A stretch of 36,100 nucleotides of DNA, from the NCBI RefSeq assembly GCF_000971335.1, contig NZ_JZJL01000048.1, positions 1-36,100 on the forward strand. The letters are read 5' to 3'. This document shows positions 33,033-36,100 of this stretch, piece after piece. Under the pieces are notes generated by a model, which was given only the letters and a program-made list of their open reading frames with translations, made no database searches and had not been told where the DNA came from. The position numbers and the translations under genes were made by a program. Source of the stretch: Chromobacterium vaccinii (lineage in GTDB: Bacteria > Pseudomonadota > Gammaproteobacteria > Burkholderiales > Chromobacteriaceae). How positions within the stretch are numbered: the stretch's first letter is position 1; each line of letters starts with the position of its first letter.

Positions 33033-33369
33033 CCTGCGCGGCGGGCGGGGACGTCCGCCCTCGCTTTGCCGCTGGGCGGCTGAGCCGCAAGCCAAGCTGC
33101 GACAGGCTATCAGCGCCTGTTTACGATCTTTTTGCGGCAGCGGCCATTTTCTGCCGGATACGGGGCGGGAAAAACGGCCCGCCGCCGTGTCATTCACTGC
33201 CAGGGACGTTTGACAAAGCTAGGCGCCGGCAGAAAAGGCCCCGGAGGGAGCAGGCCATCTGCCTGCGTTGTCAGGCTAGGCCTTGGAATAACCAAGGCCT
33301 ACGCCCTCCGCCTTGCATCTGGCCTGCAGGCCGGGCCGCGCTGCTCGTAAAAAGATCGTAAACACGCTC
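33033..33369. other. Convergent intergenic region with several hairpins, no gene
   Basis: These 337 bases lie between lapD and the TPR/glycosyltransferase-like gene. No open frame with a ribosome site is convincing. They contain a possible lapD terminator (GGGCGG 33043-33048 with CCGCCC 33055-33060, weak T-run) and GCGGCTGAGCCGC at 33076-33088. The rest is a nested inverted-repeat element listed separately. Confidence 0.7.
33119..33363. repeat. 245-bp nested inverted-repeat element
   Basis: The outer arms are GTTTACGATCTTTTT (33119-33133) and AAAAAGATCGTAAAC (33349-33363), exact inverted repeats of 15 bp. After a small mismatch the match continues inward as GCAGCGGCC on the left and GGCCGCGCTGC on the right. 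Inside are a second pair, TTTTCTGCCGG (33147-33157) against CCGGCAGAAAA, and a perfect 10-bp hairpin TAGGCCTTGG (33277-33286) with CCAAGGCCTA (33292-33301). The whole segment could fold as one long structure. It may be a MITE-like non-autonomous element or a large bidirectional terminator. No transposase is visible. Confidence 0.6.
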
Positions 33370-34554
33370 TCAGGCGGGCGCCAGGCTGGGGAGCCTGCTT
33401 ATCCATGCCGCCAGGCGTTGTTCCTGGCTTGCGCGCTGGCTGGCGAACACATCCTGGCCCACATGGCGGTTGCCCTCCGGCTGCGGGCCGGGCCAGGGGT
33501 GGGCGGCATGGGACGAGAAACAGCGGTCGTGCACCATGCAGCTGAGGCGGACGTGGGACCAGACTTTGTCCCGCAGGAACCATTGATCGACGTTGGGCGT
33601 TTCCATATGTCCAGAACGGTAGCCGGCCAGCATCTGCTCCAGCGGCGGCAGCGCGCCGGCGACGCCGCCCCACATGCCGGCCAGGATCAGGTCGGTATGC
33701 GTCCACCAGTCCCGCATCACATGAAACCAGCGATCGGACGCCAGCCATTCGTCGACTGCCAGCTTCTCGCGCGGACCGATGACGGAATCGGCGTCCCGCA
33801 CCAGAAAGCGGCCCACCTGCGGGTCGTTAGCCGCCTGGAAACGCCAGGTCAGCCGTTGGCGCAGGCTTTGCCCCGGCGCCTCCAGCATCAGCTCGCAGCC
33901 CAGCGCGGCCAGTTCCCGCCGGACGTCATCCGGCACTGTTTCATCCAAATAAAAGCGCAGCCGCCAGCCGGGATAGACGCGGGGGCCTGCCAGCGCGTTG
34001 TCGATGGCGCCGCGCAGATAGCGCGGGTTGCCGCCCCACAAAGAAAAGGCGATGACATGGCTTTTCCCCGCTGCGAAGCTTGCCGGCTTGGCGTCGGGTA
34101 GCCGCCAGCCGACGGGCGGCGCGCCATGCTGGCTGTCGGACAGCGCCAGCGACCGCGAGCCGGCTTCCGCCGCTTCCCGCTGGTGGCCCAGTCGGTGGAG
34201 ACAGGTGCAGAGCGTGGCGTGCACCAGAGCGTCGCCGGGATCATGCGCGAGGTAGGCTTGCAGCGTCGGAATGGCTTGCTCGTATTGTTGGCTGCGGGCC
34301 TGGGAAACGCCCAGATTGAGCAGGACTTCCCGGTTGTCGGGATAGTCGGGGAGCACCTGGGCCAGCGCCTGGGCGGAGGCGTGGTATTGGCCGGCCAGGA
34401 ACAGGTAATAGGCCAGTTGCAGCACCAGATCCACCGGCTTCTTGTGACCGTGGCGGTTCACGGCCGCCAGCGTCAGGGCGACGGCCTCCTGCGGTTTGCC
34501 GGCTTGCCAGCTGGCGTGGGCGCCGGGGTCCCAAGCGGCGGGGGCGGCTGTCAT
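33370..34554 (-). CDS. TPR protein with glycosyltransferase-like C-terminal domain
   Basis: This is a 394-residue cytoplasmic protein. Residues about 10-140 form TPR-like helical repeats (WQAGKPQEAVALTLAAV; LAYYLFLAGQYHASAQALAQVLPDYPDNREVLLNLGVSQARS). The C-terminal part reads VIAFSLWGGNPRYLRGAIDNALAGPRVYPGWRLRFYLDE and FLVRDADSVIGPREKLAVDEWL, with an xDxD-like RDADS motif found at the metal site of GT-A glycosyltransferases, and then HTDLILAGMWGG. The adhesin gene is immediately upstream on the same strand, so the natural inference is modification of the adhesin or its secretion complex. A non-catalytic role is possible. Start is ATG 34554; a weak ribosome site (AGGAGAA) lies four bases upstream. 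Confidence 0.7.
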   Translation of the reverse strand: MTAAPAAWDPGAHASWQAGKPQEAVALTLAAVNRHGHKKPVDLVLQLAYYLFLAGQYHASAQALAQVLPDYPDNREVLLNLGVSQARSQQYEQAIPTLQAYLAHDPGDALVHATLCTCLHRLGHQREAAEAGSRSLALSDSQHGAPPVGWRLPDAKPASFAAGKSHVIAFSLWGGNPRYLRGAIDNALAGPRVYPGWRLRFYLDETVPDDVRRELAALGCELMLEAPGQSLRQRLTWRFQAANDPQVGRFLVRDADSVIGPREKLAVDEWLASDRWFHVMRDWWTHTDLILAGMWGGVAGALPPLEQMLAGYRSGHMETPNVDQWFLRDKVWSHVRLSCMVHDRCFSSHAAHPWPGPQPEGNRHVGQDVFASQRASQEQRLAAWISRLPSLAPA

Positions 34555-34585
34555 GGCATTCTCCTGGGTCAGGCGGGCGAAGGCG

Positions 34586-34614
34586 GAAAAGCCCCCCGCG
34601 GCGAGCGGGGGGGC
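34586..34614 (-). terminator. Rho-independent terminator of the adhesin gene
   Basis: GCCCCCCGC (34591-34599) pairs with GCGGGGGGGC (34605-34614) and on the minus strand is followed by TTTT. It lies 25 bases after the adhesin stop and 31 bases before the TPR gene start, so the two genes are probably separate transcripts. Confidence 0.82.
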
Positions 34615-34639
34615 GTAGCGCGGCGATAGAATCCAGGCC

Positions 34640-36100
34640 TTACTCGGTGTGTTGCTGGCCGTGGCCCAGCAGATTTTTCAGCAGCTGCGCGTCGCTGAGC
34701 GCGGCGGCGTGCGCCAGCTCGACGCTCTCCGGCCCTGGCGCCGCCGCCGTGCCCGGACTCTGGTGGCGAGCGTCCGCCGCCGCATCCGCGCCTTCCTTGT
34801 GGCCGTTCAGATAGCTGTCCAGGCTGGCGGCGCTGTGGCCGCCTCCCTGCAGCAGGTCCTTCAGGTCCAGCGCGTCCTTCTCACCCCGCGGGCCGTGATC
34901 GGCCACCCCGTTCCGCGCTGGCTCCGGCTTGGCGGCGGCGACTGGCTCGCCCAGCGTCCACTTGAAGGTGTCGATGCCGGCTCCGCCGCGAGCCCCGGCA
35001 TCGGCTGCCGCCGGGTGGTGGCTGTCCGGCGCGGCGTGGCTGACGCGGCCGTTGGCGGACTGCGGCGCATCGTGGGCGATGGATGGACTCGGCTTGTCGC
35101 CGGCGGCATCGGCGGCCTTCTGCGCGCCGTAGACGATGCTGGACTCATGGCTGGTTACTCCGTGCGGATGGTTCTCCGCGGCAGCGATTTCCCCGGAGCT
35201 AGCTTTGGCGTGGCCGGCTGCGGCATTGCTGTTGCCGGTTTCACGTGAAACCGCTTCGGCATGATTGGCGGTGGGGGCCGCGTCCTTGGTCGGCGCGGCG
35301 GCGTCGAGTTTGGCGCTGAGAAGTTCGGTGCTGGTAGCTGTGGCGAGGCCTTCGGTCATGATGCCGTGGCTGTTGCCGCTGATTGGAGAAATGACGTGAG
35401 TACCCTTAATGTCGACTTCCACATCGATTCTTGTGTTGTCTATCGAGTAAATAGTGAGGATGCATGGAACCGTAGTTCCCTGGGGAATGTTCAGGGCATT
35501 GTCATTCAGTTTGAAGGTCCAATGATTGGTTAAGGTGTCGAATGTGAAGGTGCCGTAGGTCTGAGCAAGATTGGTCGGCATTTGGAAAGCGGCTTCGCCG
35601 CTGTCTACATCTCTTATCTGTAGATCGCCTCCAAGAGATGCACCTTGTTGGTCTCCGAATGTGGATTTTTTAAGATCTCCCGTGATTTCAGCTGCCTCAT
35701 TTATGCCGTTGACGATGACGGTAATGTTGTGAGTGGTGCCGTCCTTGGAATAAACGGTGAATACATCGGTGTGGGTCTGGCCCTGGGGGAGGGGCTGCGC
35801 CAGGCCGTTGGAAACGGTGTAGTTCCAGTTACCGCTGGCGTCGATGGTGAGTTTGCCGAAGTTAGTGGCTTGGCTGTCGACGTGGGTGGGGTCGAACACC
35901 GACTGCCCTTGGTCGGGATCGACGATGTTCAGTGTGCCGTGATCGCTCAAGATGATAGTGGGGGAGCCTGTACTATCGGTGACTGTACCTGTGTCTTTGC
36001 CAGAGAACACAGGGATGTCGTTGACGCCGTTGACGATGACGGTGATGTCGTGAGCCGTGCCGTCCTTGGAATAGACGGTGAACACCTCGGTGAGGGTATC
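34640..36100 (-). CDS. Large VCBS-repeat adhesin, C-terminal end (partial; LapA/BapA-type)
   Basis: Only the last 486 residues are in the window; the frame is open at the right edge. The first 250 visible residues are tandem VCBS-type beta domains of about 107 residues (GTLNIVDPDQGQSVFDP, FGKLTIDASGNWNYTVSN, DVFTVYSKDGTTHNITVIVNG). A low-complexity Ala/His-rich linker follows. The type I secretion signal region reads GIDTFKWTLGEP, then DALDLKDLLQGGG and SLDSYLNG, the target-domain pattern of the VC_A0849 subclass. A further Ala-rich tail of about 50 residues ends the protein. No GGxGxD RTX repeats are visible here. It is the natural substrate of LapBC/TolC and LapG; its N-terminal cleavage site is outside the window. 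Confidence 0.88.
   Translation of the reverse strand, partial: DTLTEVFTVYSKDGTAHDITVIVNGVNDIPVFSGKDTGTVTDSTGSPTIILSDHGTLNIVDPDQGQSVFDPTHVDSQATNFGKLTIDASGNWNYTVSNGLAQPLPQGQTHTDVFTVYSKDGTTHNITVIVNGINEAAEITGDLKKSTFGDQQGASLGGDLQIRDVDSGEAAFQMPTNLAQTYGTFTFDTLTNHWTFKLNDNALNIPQGTTVPCILTIYSIDNTRIDVEVDIKGTHVISPISGNSHGIMTEGLATATSTELLSAKLDAAAPTKDAAPTANHAEAVSRETGNSNAAAGHAKASSGEIAAAENHPHGVTSHESSIVYGAQKAADAAGDKPSPSIAHDAPQSANGRVSHAAPDSHHPAAADAGARGGAGIDTFKWTLGEPVAAAKPEPARNGVADHGPRGEKDALDLKDLLQGGGHSAASLDSYLNGHKEGADAAADARHQSPGTAAAPGPESVELAHAAALSDAQLLKNLLGHGQQHTE
35238..35251. other. parS: parS-like site 4, inside the adhesin gene
   Basis: GTTTCACGTGAAAC is a perfect 14-bp palindrome; with flanking G and C the 16-mer GGTTTCACGTGAAACC is fully symmetrical. 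It matches the parS consensus except at the outermost pair. It encodes Val-Ser-Arg-Glu-Thr in the Ala/His-rich linker, a region with little structural constraint. Confidence 0.88.
35390..36100 (-). repeat. Tandem VCBS-domain repeats in the adhesin gene
   Basis: A conserved stretch starting GTTGACGATGACGGT occurs at 35708 and again at 36029, a period of 321 bases or 107 codons. The 70 bases after each start are close to identical, including CCGTCCTTGGAATA. A third, more diverged protein-level repeat lies at about 35400-35700, where the base composition also becomes less GC-rich. The array continues off the right edge. Confidence 0.85.

Noticed and set aside
1-36100. tRNA, rRNA, CRISPR arrays, transposases, integrases or attachment sites
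   Set aside because: I looked for T-loop-like GGTTCGAATCC sequences, regular spaced repeats and recombinase motifs and saw none. This was by eye, so a weak candidate could be missed.

Overview
The window looks like a chromosomal segment of a GC-rich betaproteobacterium. The gene families and the style of the intergenic regions best fit the Neisseriales/Chromobacteriaceae, such as a Chromobacterium-like organism. That assignment rests on recognised protein families only; no search was run. I see no tRNA, rRNA, insertion sequence, phage gene or CRISPR array.

Layout. Bases 1-16200 hold mostly short housekeeping and accessory units. In order these are: a cut-off secreted peptide (-), an alkaline-phosphatase-superfamily hydrolase, an AraC regulator convergent with a DUF6506 gene, a NUDIX remnant, a monooxygenase/NTF2-like/P-loop NTPase cluster, a YkgJ cysteine-cluster protein and a YdcZ-type transporter. 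Four small envelope proteins follow on the minus strand, including a Spy/CpxP-like chaperone and a glycine-zipper lipoprotein. Then come a DUF3141 PHA-synthase-like hydrolase, a VF530 protein, a DUF4337 membrane protein, GstA, periplasmic CpdB, a MazG-like pyrophosphohydrolase, a sirtuin, and a divergent SDR/LysR pair. Bases 16200-23100 are on the minus strand: a lipoprotein that fuses a DUF1566 region to a di-haem cytochrome c peroxidase, with a Fur-box-like sequence at its start; a small lipoprotein; and a 1161-residue indolepyruvate ferredoxin oxidoreductase with ACGT repeats upstream that resemble a LiuR site.

Bases 24400-36100 form one functional island, a Lap-type, c-di-GMP-controlled biofilm adhesin system. 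It encodes a type I secretion ABC transporter (LapB-like), its adaptor (LapC-like), a coupled LuxR-type regulator and a TolC-family outer-membrane channel. Divergent from the channel gene are a LapG-like periplasmic cysteine protease and a LapD-like degenerate GGDEF/EAL receptor. Convergent with these are a TPR/glycosyltransferase-like protein and the C-terminal end of a large VCBS-repeat adhesin that runs off the right edge. By analogy with Pseudomonas, the adhesin is exported by the ABC/adaptor/TolC machine and held on the surface until LapG cuts it. LapD with bound c-di-GMP would sequester LapG. The glycosyltransferase-like gene sits between adhesin and lapGD and has no counterpart in the classical Pseudomonas operon.

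Two features cut across the gene map. Four near-perfect parS (ParB-binding) palindromes lie at 4692, 13260, 20228 and 35238, two of them inside coding sequence; this implies the window is in the origin-proximal centromere region of the chromosome. A 245-bp nested inverted-repeat element at 33119-33363 fills the convergent gap after lapD and is not explained by any gene.
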